DNA from: Nigrospora sphaerica
Taxonomy: Eukaryota > Ascomycota > Sordariomycetes > Amphisphaeriales > Apiosporaceae
Assembly: GCA_018287875.1 (NCBI GenBank)
Contig: JAGVVL010000017.1
Coordinates: 2,108,001-2,172,000 of the forward strand
Direction: 5' to 3'
DNA: 64,000 nt
Each line of letters opens with the position of its first letter. The first letter of the stretch is position 1. This document shows, in pieces, positions 1 through 12,083 of the stretch. The notes under the pieces are model-generated. The model did not search any database, was not told where the DNA came from, and saw nothing but the letters and a program-made list of their open reading frames with translations. A program made the position numbers and the translations under genes.

Positions 1-781
1 CTGGGCACAAGAAAGCATAGCTCCCTCGAGTAATTAAATTATGCCTGGATGCCTCCCGGTCCCGCCGGAGGAGCCATGTATGGGTTTAGGGGTCGGGCTG
101 TGATTGCTGTCTAAGTGAATACGGCTGCAACAGATTGCAACACGACGTTCACCCCCAGTGCCGCTCTCACCAGCTTGGGCACCGATCAACACCCTCTTCA
201 CGCCCTATCAGCCAGTGAGGTAGGAGGCTCAGCCAGTCGGCCGGCGATCACCTACCCGATCCGGCTGCTGATTGACTGAAGGGCTGCCCAACCCAGCACC
301 TCATCTGCTTCGTACGGCCGTTCCGTACTATCTGTGCGTGCTGCCCGCTACGTGTCGAGCGTGTCTGTGCTGGCCAGCTTGCCGTTGCCACTCGGCCCAT
401 TCGGGCGCTTGTCTAGTTAAGGTTATGTCCCGTCGTCGCCAGCGTGCCCGTCCCCGGTGTATACCACCGGTTCAGCACCTCTTTTGCCCCCACACGAAGC
501 CGGTAGCAACCTGCAAGCCACCCAGTTGCACGACGAACAGCTCATCTACACATTTGCAGCCCCCAGGCCTCACGCTGACCGACATGGAGCTTGGCTGCAT
601 CTTGAGAGGGCGGCGAAGTTCGGAAGGCGAACCCTGTATATCGTGGGGCTTTGTGCAGGGAGAGCCTGCCAGCCTAAGAAAGTATAGGAATGCTCTTATA
701 TTCCTATAGCAAGTCGGTGGAGAAAACCTTGTCATCTCTGCCGCTGCTTATATCTCGCCTATCCCCGCATCTTAATGCGTA
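1..781. other. Intergenic, upstream of the GH78 gene
   Basis: No convincing coding sequence. Short open frames here have no recognisable domain and no intron-linked continuation. A TATA-like stretch lies at about 748-753, 65-70 bases before the first in-frame ATG of the downstream gene, and could be its core promoter. I looked for an exon encoding a signal peptide that might splice to the downstream gene and could not find a convincing one. Confidence 0.5.
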
Positions 782-817
782 GTGAACGCTGCAGGTCGTC
801 GCGTCCTATTACGTGCC

Positions 818-3143
818 ATGGGCTACACATTCGGGGCCTTCAGCACGCCCGTTGTCTCCTCATTGGGGCCGCAAACCAACTCAGTCCCCAGCCATGTCCC
901 CGGCTCACTCCCCAGCCCGGTCCCTGGCCCAGTCCCTAGCCCAGTACCGAATTGCTGGAGAGATACGCCCTGCAAATGGCCCCTTGACGCCGCCTTTCCT
1001 GGCGAATGGGAGTCCAACGTGCTAGCGCCTCCGTCGCGCACCGTCAGGCCTTCAGCTCTGCTATCCGTCAATGGCAACGACATAGACAGGTGGCCCAGCG
1101 TGGCACAGCTAAATGGCAGCCAGGTTAGTCTTGTCTTCGACTTTGGACGGGAGGTGGGAGGAATCGTCACCGTCGACTTTACTGTGGCGTCTGCTGGTGC
1201 TCCGAACGATGCCTTGGGCCTGGCCTTCTCCGAAGCGAAAGACGATATTGGGCCTCGTTCCGACTCTTCGAATGGCATTTTCACTGTCCCCGAGGGAGCC
1301 TTGTACGCCAACGTCTCTTCGTCAGGGGAATGCAGCTACACGATGCCGCTGACAAGGTTGCGCGGCGGCTTCCGGTACATGACTGTGTTTCTGACCACTC
1401 TCGAAGCGTCCGTGGAGATTCGTAACGTTTCGCTCGAATTGGCCTTCCAGCCGACTTGGCCCAATCTTCGCGCGTACCAGGGATATTTTCACAGTAACGA
1501 CAATCTCCTCAACAAGATCTGGTACAGCGGGGCGTACACGCTTCAGGCGAACTCGGTCCCCCCAACGACGGGCCGGGCATGGCCGGCGCCCCAGGATGGA
1601 TCGTGGGTTAACGATGCTCTCATTGGACCAGGCGACACAATACTTGTGGACGGAGCGAAGCGGGACCGGACCGTGTGGCCAGGGGATCTCGGCGTTGCGG
1701 TGCCATCGGCGTTCTACAGCACGGGGGACTTGGAGTAAGGCTTGTGTGCCCCGGTGGCCATTGCCGTTCCCGTGGCTCACCAAGTGCTCTTTAGGAGCAT
1801 TCGAAACGCCTTGCAGGCATTGCTCGATCACCAGGTCAGTCGATGCTGCATCGCCAAACTCAAACGTGGCGGTCCTGACGACGATGCTGGCAGGATTCGA
1901 GCACAGGGCTGCTGCCGTTCGCCGGCCCGCCGTTGCTAGCCACCGGCAGTGCGACGTACCACATGTGAGATGCCCCTTGGGAACGCAAGCGCTCGTGCGA
2001 CCAAGCCTAACGCGAGCTGCTCGCAGGTGGACCATGATCGGGCTGTACAACTATGTCCTCTTCTCCGACGACGTCGGCTTCCTCAGGCAAAACTGGTCTC
2101 GCTTTCAGCTGGCGATGGCCTGGACCCTTGAGCAGGTTGACGCGTCTTCCGGCATGTTCTTTGCGCCCTCGCCTCTGAACGACTGGGGCCGTCTGAGTGC
2201 CAACGGCACCATCACGTCGGCACAGGCCCTTTTATACCACACGCTCGTGACGGGTGCGACGCTGAGCGAGTGGGTGGGTGACACACCGGGCCTGGGCGTG
2301 GATTGGCTTGGGCGAGCAGCAAACGTACGGAACACCACAGTGGCAAAGTCATGGGACGCAGCGGCTGGTGCTTTCTTCGACGCCCCCGACAAGACCTCGA
2401 TCCACCCCCAGGATGGGAACTCGCTGGCCGTCATGTTTGGCCTGGTCGACGCGTGGTCACCTCAGGCGAGCAGCATCTCGGCCTATCTGACCAAGAACTG
2501 GTCTCCCATCGGTGCCGTGTGCGAAGAGCTGCCAGGCGAGATCTCCCCGTTTGTCTCGTCCCTCGAGATCCAGGCGCATTTCCTGGCCGGACAGGCACAG
2601 AGAGCGCTCGATCTGATGCGAAGCAGTTGGGGTTGGTACCTGAACCACCCCAACGGGACGCAAAGCACCATGGTCGAAGGTTATCTGGTCAACGGCACGT
2701 TTGGGTACCGTTGGAACGCAGGGTACAACGACGACTTCTCTTTCACGTCGCACGCGCACGCCTGGGCCACGGGCCCCGTCACGACGCTGTCAAAGTACAG
2801 CTTGGGCCTGCGCGTCACAGGTCGCGCAGGCTCTACGTGGCAGTTGGCGCCCCAGTTTGGGGACTTGACGCATGTGGAGGGCGGTTTCACGACCAAGCTG
2901 GGCAGATTCTCGGCGGCGTGGGAGAAGGGGCGAGATGGCAGCTTCCAGCTCACGTACCGTGTGCCGGCGAACACCCACGGAGAGGTGAGGCTCCCGGTCG
3001 AGGACGGCTTTGATCCATCTCAAGTGGCCATCGATGGGAGGGCTTCCGAACGGGACGTTTGGGAGGTTACCACGGCGCCAGGGGGGCAGAAGGTGGCAAG
3101 CATGCGGAGTCAGGGAGGGACACATAGCATCGTCATTCGCTAG
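818..3143 (+). CDS. Alpha-L-rhamnosidase-like six-hairpin glycosidase (GH78 type)
   Basis: Predicted to remove terminal alpha-L-rhamnose from plant glycosides or pectin side chains. Exons 818-1734, 1795-1834, 1894-1964 and 2027-3143 give 714 residues. The three introns (59-62 bases) remove apparent stops and rejoin family motifs: STGDLESIRNALQALLDHQ across the first, a GPPLLATGSATYHMWTMIGL stretch across the third. An N-terminal beta-sandwich is followed by the (alpha/alpha)6 catalytic region, in which DGAKRDRTVWPGDLG (about residue 276 onward) is the acidic motif of the family, and then a C-terminal beta domain. Many N-x-S/T sites fit a secreted glycoprotein, yet the first in-frame ATG (818) is not followed by a hydrophobic signal peptide. 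It is followed by a Pro/Ser/Val repeat (about residues 26-46), so a further 5' exon may be missing. The family call is by motif; the substrate is inferred. Confidence 0.85.
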
Positions 3144-3721
3144 TGGTCCTGGGAACACGGGGATGGTCGTTGCGTCTTCGACCTCGTCGTTGCTTTTCTT
3201 CTTGCACGAAGCTCTTCCGGACGGGATTGAAGCTTTTGATAATGAGAACGATATTATGCGTATAAGCCAAGTGGTGCAACGGTTCGCGTCATGTGAGCGG
3301 GCGACGGATGGGCATTGGCGCTGGGCCCACTAATAACTTACGCGACGCGATTGCCCTCCATGCTGGTAAAGAGGTTGCTCGGACGCGTCCCGTCGCGCCG
3401 GCAACAAATCTACCTCATAATGTACCCGTGCACCCACAAGGCTTCGGTAGATGGTCTGCGCGATGGTAACTGTCTGTCTCTTACCTCCACCTCAACCGTT
3501 TCGATAGTAGTTGTGGCTCGCTTGCCAGATCTGGGCAGTCTGTCACTGGCGAAGGAAGTGTCTGCTTCCAACCCAATGCATCGCCTTCGTACGCTTTCTC
3601 GACTCTCCGCCCGCCCCGCCACCGTACACGGATCCCGCTGCTAGAAACACCACCAATCTTTGCATCCCGCGCGCCTCACGTCACGACCACCCGACGGCGC
3701 GTCGCAAACCGCCACGCCACC
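3144..3721. other. Intergenic between the GH78 gene and brc1
   Basis: About 580 bases between two same-strand genes. I see no coding exon, RNA gene or repeat. It should hold the GH78 3' untranslated region and the promoter of the BRCT-protein gene, whose ATG sits in a strong CCACCATGG context. Confidence 0.5.
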
Positions 3722-6469
3722 ATGGCCAACCAGGATGGGTCGGCTGGCCGCCTGTTCAGCGGCTGCGTCTTCACATTCGTCGAAAGCAAAGACCTGTCTG
3801 CCAATCTCCTCCAAGAGGTACGACATCTCCGCTGCTTCCGCGCATCTGCTCGGTTCCACCCGCCGGTATATGCTGGACTAACACGCAGAAAAAAAGCTGT
3901 CGGACAGTGTCACCAAGTTTGGTGGCGAGGTTCTCCGGACGAAGCGCGATGGTTCCCTGCCCCTCAACGAGACGACTCACATTGTTGCCAACACCATTGA
4001 CTTCCCCGATTACACTGCTGCTACGGCCATGATGATCCCGGTTGTCAGGTCCAGCTGGATCTCGTCGTCTCTCGCCAAGAACAAGCAGGCCCAGATACGA
4101 CCCTTCTCGCCCGACCCGAGGATGATATTCTCGAATGTTGTGCTCACGTGTGCCGACATTCCCCCCACCGACAAGGAGGCGATCATAGGCGCCACCATGG
4201 CCATGGGAGGAACCGAGTCGGACAACCTTACCAAAATTGTCACGCACATTTGTGCCCTCACGACCGATCACCCCAAATGCCAGACGGCTATACAGAAGGG
4301 CCTGAAATGCAAAATAGTGCTGCCTCATTGGTTCGACGACTGCTTCAAGCTCGGCAAGCGGATCGACGAGAGCCCCTATCTCCTACCGGACCCGGAGATC
4401 TTGAGGGTGCGGCCGGAAGAGGAAATCGAGTGTCCTCCCAGTCAGCACTTGCAGGGGGCTACGTCAACCCGTCCCGACTACATCCCGACCCCCGCCGATA
4501 CGATGACTGGGGCGCGTCCGAAACTCACCGTCTTCAACGAGAAGAAAATCATGCTCTCAGAGGATCTGAGCATCAGCGACCGCCTCCGGGCTATTGTCAA
4601 ACACTTGATTGTAGACGGCGGTGGTGAAATGACGGATAGCGTCGAGGAATGCGACATGTTCATCTGCCATTTCCGTGATGGAGATCACTACGTCCGAGCA
4701 TCGCAGCTATCCAAGGACGTGGGAAACTTGTCGTGGCTGTACCACCTCATTACGAACAATGAATGGACCTCCCCGATGCGCCGTCTGCTTCACTACCCCG
4801 TCCCGAGGAATGGCATCCCGGGAATGCAGGACCTCAGAATCACTCTATCCAACTACGGAGGAGAAGCGCGGGTCTATCTCGAGAACCTCATTACCGCCTC
4901 AGGCGCCGAGTTTACCAAGACCATGAAGGCCGACAATACCCACCTCATCACGGCACGGGATAACAGCGAGAAATGCGACGCCGCCCGTGACTGGAACATC
5001 AATATGATCAACCACCTCTGGCTCGAAGAGAGCTACGCCAAATGCGAGATTCAAAATCTCACGGTGCCCAAGTACACACACTTCCCTCCGCGGACCAACC
5101 TCGGCGAGGTGATTGGCCAGACCTATCTTGACGAAGCCAAACTACGGGCGTTATTTTACCCTGACGGCCCGGAGCAGACGCCCCCGGTGGCCAAGCGCAA
5201 ACGGAAGGTGACGGACAAGGAGCAAGAGAACGCCGCTTCGGAAGACCCGGCGGAAGGCATAATTATCGGCCGTCAAGCCCGGAAAGAGTTCGACGTTATG
5301 AAGGACAGCGAGGCCGACTACGCCGAAAAGACGACCGAGGTATTCGGCGTGCCTGCGCCTGGGAAGAAGCGCCTCGCCGAATTCACCACGCCCGCCCGCG
5401 AGCGCCGCCATACGCGCATAGGCAAGGAGAACGAAACCCCGTCTACGGTCTCGTCGTCGGGCCGCAGCGCCAAGGATAAGGCCATCGATAAACTGACGGG
5501 TTTGGCCTCAGACATTGCTCTGTACGAAAAGGAGAAAAAGCGGGGCATGGGTGTGAACGGCGTCTGGGGCGGGAAACGAGCTGCCAACCAGATCGACAAG
5601 CAACGATTGAACCGCAGTAGCGTTTCCAGCAACGCGGAACCTCAAGATGACGAGGGAGAGGAAGACGATGTGCACTCGTCGGGGCGCCGTCCGGCCAAGA
5701 GGGCCAAGCACACGACAAAGCAGATCGAGGCCCGGGTCATCCTCACTGGGTTCAAGCGATGGGTAAATGACAAGCACAAAGAAGACGCAGATCGGGTGAG
5801 TTTGGTGTATGTCGTCTTGGGTTGGAGTAAAGCTGACCACCTGAGTAGCGGAAATTGAGAGAGCTTGGTATCACGGTGGCCACAGATGGCCATCCCTGTG
5901 ACTACCTGGTCGCTCCCCAAGTGGTGCGCACCGTCAAATTTCTTCGTAACCTGTCTAAAGGCGCCACGGTGGTCTCGTCGAGTTGGATAGAAGAGTGCCT
6001 AGACACGGGCACAGTCCCGCCCCCCGAGGACTACCTGCTCGTTGATGAGGAAAACGAGAAGAAATTTGGCTTCAAGCTCCAGACCTCGGTCGAACGAGCC
6101 GTCGCGAACAAGGGGCGGCTGCTGCAGGGGGTGCCCATTTATTGCACGGCCTCTATCAGGAATGGCATCGATAGCTACAAGGCCATCGCGGAGGCCAACG
6201 GGGCGCATTTCTTGGTGTACGGGCCTCGGAGCGGCACCACCATCAAGCCAACGGATCCGAAAGACGACCCAGACGGACCGGAACCGGTGTATCTCCTGAG
6301 TACAGCGACGGCAGAAGAGAAGAAGCTGTGGAACAAGTTCGAGGTCATGGCGCGACAGGGCAACATGGAGCCCCGCGTGGTGGCATCCGACTGGCTGTTG
6401 GATGTGGCAATGAAGCAGGAGGTGAACTTCGACGAGAAATACCTCGTCGACAACTTCTTCGCCAGCTAG
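3722..6469 (+). CDS. brc1: Six-BRCT DNA-damage response scaffold, Brc1/Rtt107 family
   Basis: Nuclear scaffold that in yeasts binds gamma-H2A through its C-terminal BRCT pair and helps replication forks survive damage. About 871 residues. Exon 1 is 3722-3817, the middle exon runs to 5795, and the last exon is 5849-6469 (intron 5796-5848, 53 bases, phase 0). Four BRCT repeats fill roughly residues 8-440, with the expected W-x-x-x-C/S cores (VRSSWISSSL, LPHWFDDCF). A charged linker of about 200 residues follows, then a tandem BRCT pair (about 655-871) with SSWIEECLDTG. The start is set by a Kozak-like CCACCATGG and by the family N-terminus (LFSGCVFTFVESKDL). Oddity: splicing exon 1 to the consensus CAG at 3886-3888 puts the frame out by one base because of a run of seven A. 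Using the AAG at 3894-3896 keeps the frame (exon 2 from 3897). Convergent with vps25. Confidence 0.88.
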
Positions 6470-6697
6470 ACGAAGCCTGCGCACTGATTTGTAGCGGGGA
6501 ACAGCCGCTGCGCTGGGTTACGGGCCTATAATCGTCCGTCAAGTTCTTCCCGCTGTTGAATACGCCAGACGGGCTATTGGGCCTGGCTGGAGTGTAGGTG
6601 ACCTCGAGTATCGAGGTAGTTAGCATAGCATCGGGAGCATTGCCTATTTTGTCAAAGAGACGTGTCCATGACCTGATCCGATTTACGGGCCAGCCGC

Positions 6698-7393
6698 TCA
6701 GAAGAACTTGACACCTTGCGAGTCTTCGGTACCGAAGATCTGGGCCTTGCCACGCTTGACCAGAACTTGCAGCGCTTTCTGCAGCAACTCGGGGTCCAGG
6801 CCGTGGAAAGCTGCCGCGTTGCATGCGCGTTAGCAAGTGACTGGCAACACAAATACGGGGCACAGCAGAGAAGGTGATAACAGCGGGAGGAGGTCGGGGG
6901 AGGGGGGGGGCGGAGTGTACGTACGGGCGCCGCGCGTGTCCTCGCCCTCGGTCAGCTCGTAGAGGGTGAGGACGGTGCCCTTCTGGGCCGTGTCGTCGAC
7001 CCAGGCCTCGATGTCACGGGCCCACTCGTCGGGCGTCTTCCAGTAGATCCAGGCCTCGTCGGGGGTCCGGGGCTCGGCGCGGCCCTCCTTGCGCAGGTGG
7101 TCGAGGACCTCGCGGGCGTCGGCGGGAGCGAGGCGGCGGCCGAGGCGGCGGTTGTGGAAGAGCTCGTCGGCGGCGGGCGCCGAGAGCGAGAGCCGGTAGA
7201 GGCGCCGGTGCGCACAGTAGGCGAGCACGAGCGCCCCCCACTTCTCCAGCTGGCTGTGGTGCGTCGTCAGGTTCGTCTGCCGCGTGAAGAACGGCGGGAA
7301 CCAGTACTCGCGCGGGAACTCGAACGGCGCCGCCGCCGCGTCGCCGCCCGCCGACGCCGGCGGCGACGAGGACGACGATGACGGCGTCGTCAT
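6698..7393 (-). CDS. vps25: ESCRT-II subunit Vps25
   Basis: Vps25 is the ESCRT-II subunit, two copies per complex, that recruits ESCRT-III (Vps20) during sorting of ubiquitinated cargo into multivesicular endosomes. Exons 7393-6925 and 6810-6698 (intron of 114 bases, phase 1) encode 193 residues, near the usual 170-200. After a low-complexity Ser/Ala head of about 20 residues comes the signature FPPFFTRQTNLTTHHSQLEKW-like segment (about residues 32-52), the Vps36/Snf8-contacting start of winged-helix 1. Winged-helix 2 carries TPDEWARDIEAWV and ends in the short exon with GKAQIFG and GVKFF. The splice rejoins EDTRGA to PFHGLDPELLQKAL, as expected for the family. Convergent with brc1 (228 bases apart) and divergent from the 2EXR gene. 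Confidence 0.95.
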
Positions 7394-8159
7394 GGAGGGA
7401 GGGGTGGGTGGATGGGCCCGGGGGGGGTTTCGGCCGAGGCGGCGGGGTAGCTTGGGGGTCGATCGCGCGGGGCGGTCGGTTGCGCTCGCCGGGAGAAAGA
7501 GGCGAGATGGTGAGAGTGCAGTCGGCGATAACAGTCGGGTGGCGACCTTGTGTGTGGATGAAGATGTAGAGGGCCCCTCGTTCCTGGTGGGTGTGAACTT
7601 GTTGCTTTGGCGAAGAAGCAGCGATCGCGGGGGGAGAGCTGCAGGAAGTAGCATCATACAACGGAGAGCCCCGGCCAGAGACAACCTACCTGACCTCTTC
7701 CCTGAGCGTGCACTAGTCGGTGGGGCGCCGCCCGGGCGAAGCTACCCTGAAGCACGGCCCGACCTGAGGAGCAGGGGCTGGCTTACGGGTAACTGGCCAC
7801 AAAACTTTGGGTCGCCCGTGGTTCGAGCTCCTCCTGGGACCCGGCATAGCGTCGTGTGTCCTGGTGGCGAGCGACTGCAACTCCCGGGGAACGGGACGCG
7901 TTCTCTCCAGGAACCCGATGCTGTAGGAGAGGATTGGGTACTCCCTTGCCTGGCTCATATGCAACCCTCTCCGTCACTGTACCCCGAGAAAAAGAGAAAG
8001 ACACGACCGGTGACCCTTTCCCTTGTCATCCTCAAGCACCTGCTGATCCATTCACGGGCTATCATATAACCCTGGGCTTTTTCGATTCAGCGGGGGAATT
8101 TGAGACTCGGTTAGCCCGGGACACGAAACACGGCGGCGTGCACGCCTCCCAGCCACAGC
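7394..8159. other. Divergent promoter region, vps25 / 2EXR gene
   Basis: 766 bases between two divergent starts. GC-rich, with G-runs near 7420 (a run of eight) and no supported exon. It should hold the promoters and 5' leaders of both genes. Confidence 0.5.
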
Positions 8160-9508
8160 ATGGCCCGTATTAGAAACAGAAGGGCAAGAGTGGGCGCTAC
8201 GGAAGCCGGTCCAGATTCTTCCTCAGCGCCCGCCTTCCCTATCTTCAATGACACCTACCCGGATGGCGCTACGCCGACCGGCGGGTCCCCGACATTCCCA
8301 TTGTTCTCCCGGCTCCCGCCCGAGATCCGGCTGAAGATCTGGCAGAGCTTCCTCCAAAGGCGCCGTATTATCCAGGTGGAGCTGGCGGCCGCCCGGCGAG
8401 GCGGCGACGGCGACGAAAGAGCACCACCGTACACGATGCGAAGCGAGCTGGGCCGCGTACTGAGCGGCGACGAGTTCCACGCGTTCCTGCACACGTTACC
8501 GCCGCGGTGCCGGCTCCTCGAGGTGTGCCACGAGGCGCGGCAGGCGGCCCTGGCCTTCTTCCGCGTCCGGCTGCCCTGCCATACGCGGGGCCAGCTGGGG
8601 GCGGTTTGGGGAAACGATTATGGCGCCCCGTGGAGCAGGACGAGCGAGCCGGCCCGGCCCCTGACCGTCTACGTCAACCCCGAGTGGGACTTTTTGTTCA
8701 TCACCCGCTACGGCTCGGGCAGGTTTCTGGCCGACTTCCTGCACGACTTTCGGGCCCACGACCCCAAGTCTCGGGGCGTCCAGCGCCTCGTGCTCCGCCT
8801 GCCCATGTTCGGCGGCGTGAACCCGCACGACGTCCGGGAGCCCGCCCGGCCGGCCTTCGTCGAGACGCTTGCGAACCTCCAGTCCTTCTGGATCGACTTC
8901 TCGGCCGACAGTACGTTATACATACACCCGCTCCTTCCCCTCACCTTTCTATTGAGCACGGCACAAATCACGGCCGGGGGAACTGACGGCGCGGCATCAC
9001 CTTAGTCGACTGGAAGGAGTCGGGGCCAATCATGGCGCGGGTGGGGGGCAACCAGCCGCCAGCCAACCGGTCCCTGCCCGTCCTCTGTTCCAGCACCTTC
9101 TTCGACCTCCTCCCGCGGGACCCGCGGCCCATCGACGCCGACCTGCGGCACATGTACCACACGCTCGACACGCACCGCCATGGCGCGTGGTGGCAGCAGC
9201 TGGTGGCCCAGTTCGGCGTCGAGCGGCCCGCGCCGCCCGACATGCGTGTCCTCATCGCCGAGAACGGCGGCAGCGCCGCGGACCGGGCCCGCTTCGCCGA
9301 GCACCTGCTGCCCGAGACGCGCTTCTGGGAGGCCCAGGCGACGACGTCGGCACCCGTGGTCCCCAAGGTCGCCGGCTTCTGGCTCTTCGCCCCGCAGGCT
9401 TTCGCCGAGGGCGCCGACCGCTTCAGCACGGCGGCGAACCCCGACACCGTGGTCGATGTTTCGGCCCACCGGCCCATGCTTTGTGTGCAGGATCTAAGTC
9501 GCTCCTAG
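8160..9508 (+). CDS. 2EXR-domain protein of unknown function
   Basis: Exons 8160-8910 and 9006-9508 (intron of 95 bases, phase 1) encode 417 residues. The 2EXR domain, common in filamentous ascomycetes and uncharacterised, spans about residues 44-190. It opens with FPLFSRLPPEIRLKIWQSFL and includes RLLEVCHEARQAAL and LTVYVNPEWDFLFI. The splice joins DFSAD to IDWKESGP. The C-terminal part ends with a WLFAP segment (VVPKVAGFWLFAP). No transmembrane segment or signal peptide is evident. No function is known for the family, so none is proposed. Start chosen as the first ATG before the domain; the leader is short and basic. Confidence 0.85.
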
Positions 9509-10274
9509 TCGCAGCGGCACTTGATTTCGGGCCAAGCGCGGCACCGCCGACCGAGTTGCCGACAGTGATCCCGTTTACGGTCCGGGCGAGACACGTAGCC
9601 ATCGTGAGCTGTATTGTGTACGGCGTTATGGTAGGCACAGGTGCACCGCCATGGACGGTCTACGGTCCCGTCGTCGATAGCTGCAAGGACACCATCGAGC
9701 CGCGAAACCGAATAGAAAAGCAGGGCATGCCTGTCAGGCGGTTTTAAATGAAGTAGATTGATGCCTGTACGCATGGATGAGTGGTATAGATTAGTGCGTG
9801 CATAAGCACATCCTATTGACGGCCGAAAGTAATAGGGAGGTACGCCACATAACACGACCATGGAAGTTGCGAGACTGATAGTCCGAGGATCTATCCTGGT
9901 ATGCCACAATAACATGGATACGACATTTGCACGAAAGGGAAACGAACGGAGGGGTTTGGGTGGCTTTCCGTTGCGTTGGGAAGCCGCCCCGCTAATGTAA
10001 GTACACATGTAACCAGCACTCGGGCGCACCTGTCACTGCAGCATAAAACTTACTCAACGTTCAGGTACAGTAGCACCTACCTACCTTACCCTTCTACCAC
10101 AGTGCCATTTCTGGGTGGGGTTGTTCGCCCGCCAACCGCCCGTTTCCAGCCTTAAGACGGGGTTTTGTCCATAGAGCCCTCCGACGACTCTCACACGGCC
10201 GGGCCACACGTCTCCCTGATTGACGACGTCCCCATTGGCGAACCCAAGTCCGGTCCAGGAGCGGAGCAGCAGCA
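9509..10274. other. Intergenic
   Basis: 766 bases between two same-strand genes. The only longer open frame lies on the minus strand and has no domain or coding signature. A short tract of ACCTACC repeats lies at about 10074-10090. Confidence 0.45.
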
Positions 10275-11677
10275 ATGGCCTCCCGGATCCTCCAGCCCCT
10301 TCGCCTCGGACGCCCGCTGGCAGGCGGGCCGCTGTGCCGGATGTCCGCGCCGGGGCGGCCCTGCCCGGCCCGGCCACGCCTCCAGGGCGTCGGCGTCCGG
10401 TCGTTGTCCCTGCCGGCGGCCGCGGTCGTGCCCGCCCCGGCGCATGACGAGGGGGCGCGCGCTTTCTCGACCGCCGGCCCCGCGTACCGCGCCAAGATCG
10501 GCGCAGCCCGCGAACTGGAGGTGCGCCGCCATACTGACAAGCGCAAAGTTGTCCTCTCATGTAAGCCAAAACCCGCCGGGAGCGCCGTTTTCCGCTCGGT
10601 AGTCACGGGGGAAAACTTCTGGGGACTCCCCTGTCACGGCGCGGAACGAGCCACGGGAACCCCCGCCTTCTACGCCCCCCCTGAAGCCAGCTTTTTCCCG
10701 GTCCACACTGACGCCGGACATGCGCAGGGCTCCCGCCGTCGCGGCCCGTCAAGCTGCTATTCAAGGAAGGCATGGCCGCGCGCGAGGCGCAGGAGGGCTA
10801 CGAGTCGCGCGCCGTGAAGGTGCTCGGCCAGCCGGTGGCGGCCACGAAGCCGCGGCACGGCGTCAGGCCTTTCGGCTGGACCGTGGTCCTGTACGGCGTC
10901 CCTGACGCGGCGACGCAGCACGACATCGTCGCCGGGCTCGCCACGGGGTCCCGTCCGCAGGACGTGGCCGTTGGCGACAAGATGGCCGAGGCCGACGTCG
11001 ACGAAATGGTGGGCCGTCTCAAGGAAAAGGTTGAAGCCTTCGGCCCCATCCTCAAGTGGCAATACCCCATCCCGTCCTCCCGCCGGGCCAAGGCCGGCGC
11101 GCTTTTCGAGTACCCCGCGTCGGCCGAGGAGGCCGTCAAGGCTCTGCACAAACAACACGTCGAGTTCAGGAATGGCACGCGCGCCCAATTGGCCGCCACA
11201 ATGTTTACAACCATCGGGCTCCGCATGCCCGTCGCCCTGTACAAAGCGACGCAAGCCCCAATCGAAGAAGCCATGGAACCTTGGAAACAGAAGCATCTCA
11301 GTGTCGCCATGAGAACCACCACGGGAGACAGATACGTTGTGTATAAGCTCAGCAGCGACGACATCAACTACCAGGCACTCGTTGATGCCGCCGACGTAGT
11401 GGAAAAAATCCTCGACGGCCACCTGGCCGTCGACGACAACGGCAAGCCGCTGTGGCACCCGGCCCTCCACCTCAATTGGCCTTGGTATGACATGATCAAG
11501 AGCCTGGAAACCAAATTTCCCGTTTACATCGTCCGCAGCCGATCAAAGGCCGAACTAAGAATCTCGGGCCCCTGGCACGAGTGCAACCTAGCGATGAAGA
11601 AGATCGCGGCCATAGTAGCCCAGGCTGGCTCGGGCGACGAGCCTCCGTCCAACAACAAAGTCGCGCCGTTCTTATAG
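10275..11677 (+). CDS. Conserved-looking protein, probably mitochondrial, function unknown
   Basis: Exons 10275-10560 and 10728-11677 (intron of 167 bases, phase 1; donor GTAAGC, acceptor GCGCAG) encode 411 residues. The first 70 residues are rich in Arg, Ala, Ser and Leu with almost no acidic residues (MASRILQPLRLGRPLAGG, later ARAFSTAG), as in a mitochondrial presequence. The splice leads into LPPSRPVKLLFKEG, which reads as a real junction. The body alternates charged and hydrophobic stretches, includes FGWTVVLYGVPDAATQHDIV and ends with a KH-like or RRM-like WHECNLAMKKIAAIV segment, but I do not recognise a named family. RNA binding in the mitochondrion is only a guess. Convergent with ndc80. 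Confidence 0.75.
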
Positions 11678-12083
11678 GACGGCTGGTTCAAGGCTGCCTA
11701 CAGCGGCAGCCGCCATCTCGCCTTTGCGGCAGTCTCTGAATAGGAGGAGCCAACCCGGACACCGTACAGAAGGCGCCATGTGTGGCGGTGGGGGAAATCA
11801 TAATTTCCGCCAGCAGGACCCGTGTGCTACACAGGCCACGGGCTGCCTCGTGCGCAGTCCTTACGGCTCTCGGGGCGGGGTGAAGTATATACAATCGTCA
11901 TGGTCATCATCGTCATCCAACAGTGGTATCCAGCCCCCTTCGCCAGTAGCCCAAAAATGGAGACAACCTCTAAAACTCCCCTGCCGATGTCCGTAGGAGC
12001 GAGAAACGACAAGAGAAATCACGGGAAGCAAAAACGAGGCCGGGCCCCGGCCAATACAAACGCGCGGTGGGAGGGGGAACTCG
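11678..12083. other. Convergent 3' intergenic region
   Basis: 406 bases between the 3' ends of the mitochondrial-type gene and ndc80. A run of CAT/ATC triplets lies at about 11896-11920. Nothing else is recognisable. Confidence 0.5.

Noticed and set aside
1736..2026. In-frame stop and apparent frameshifts in the GH78 gene, suggesting a pseudogene
   Set aside because: Three introns of 59-62 bases with GT-AG ends and matching phases remove every stop and rejoin conserved family motifs.
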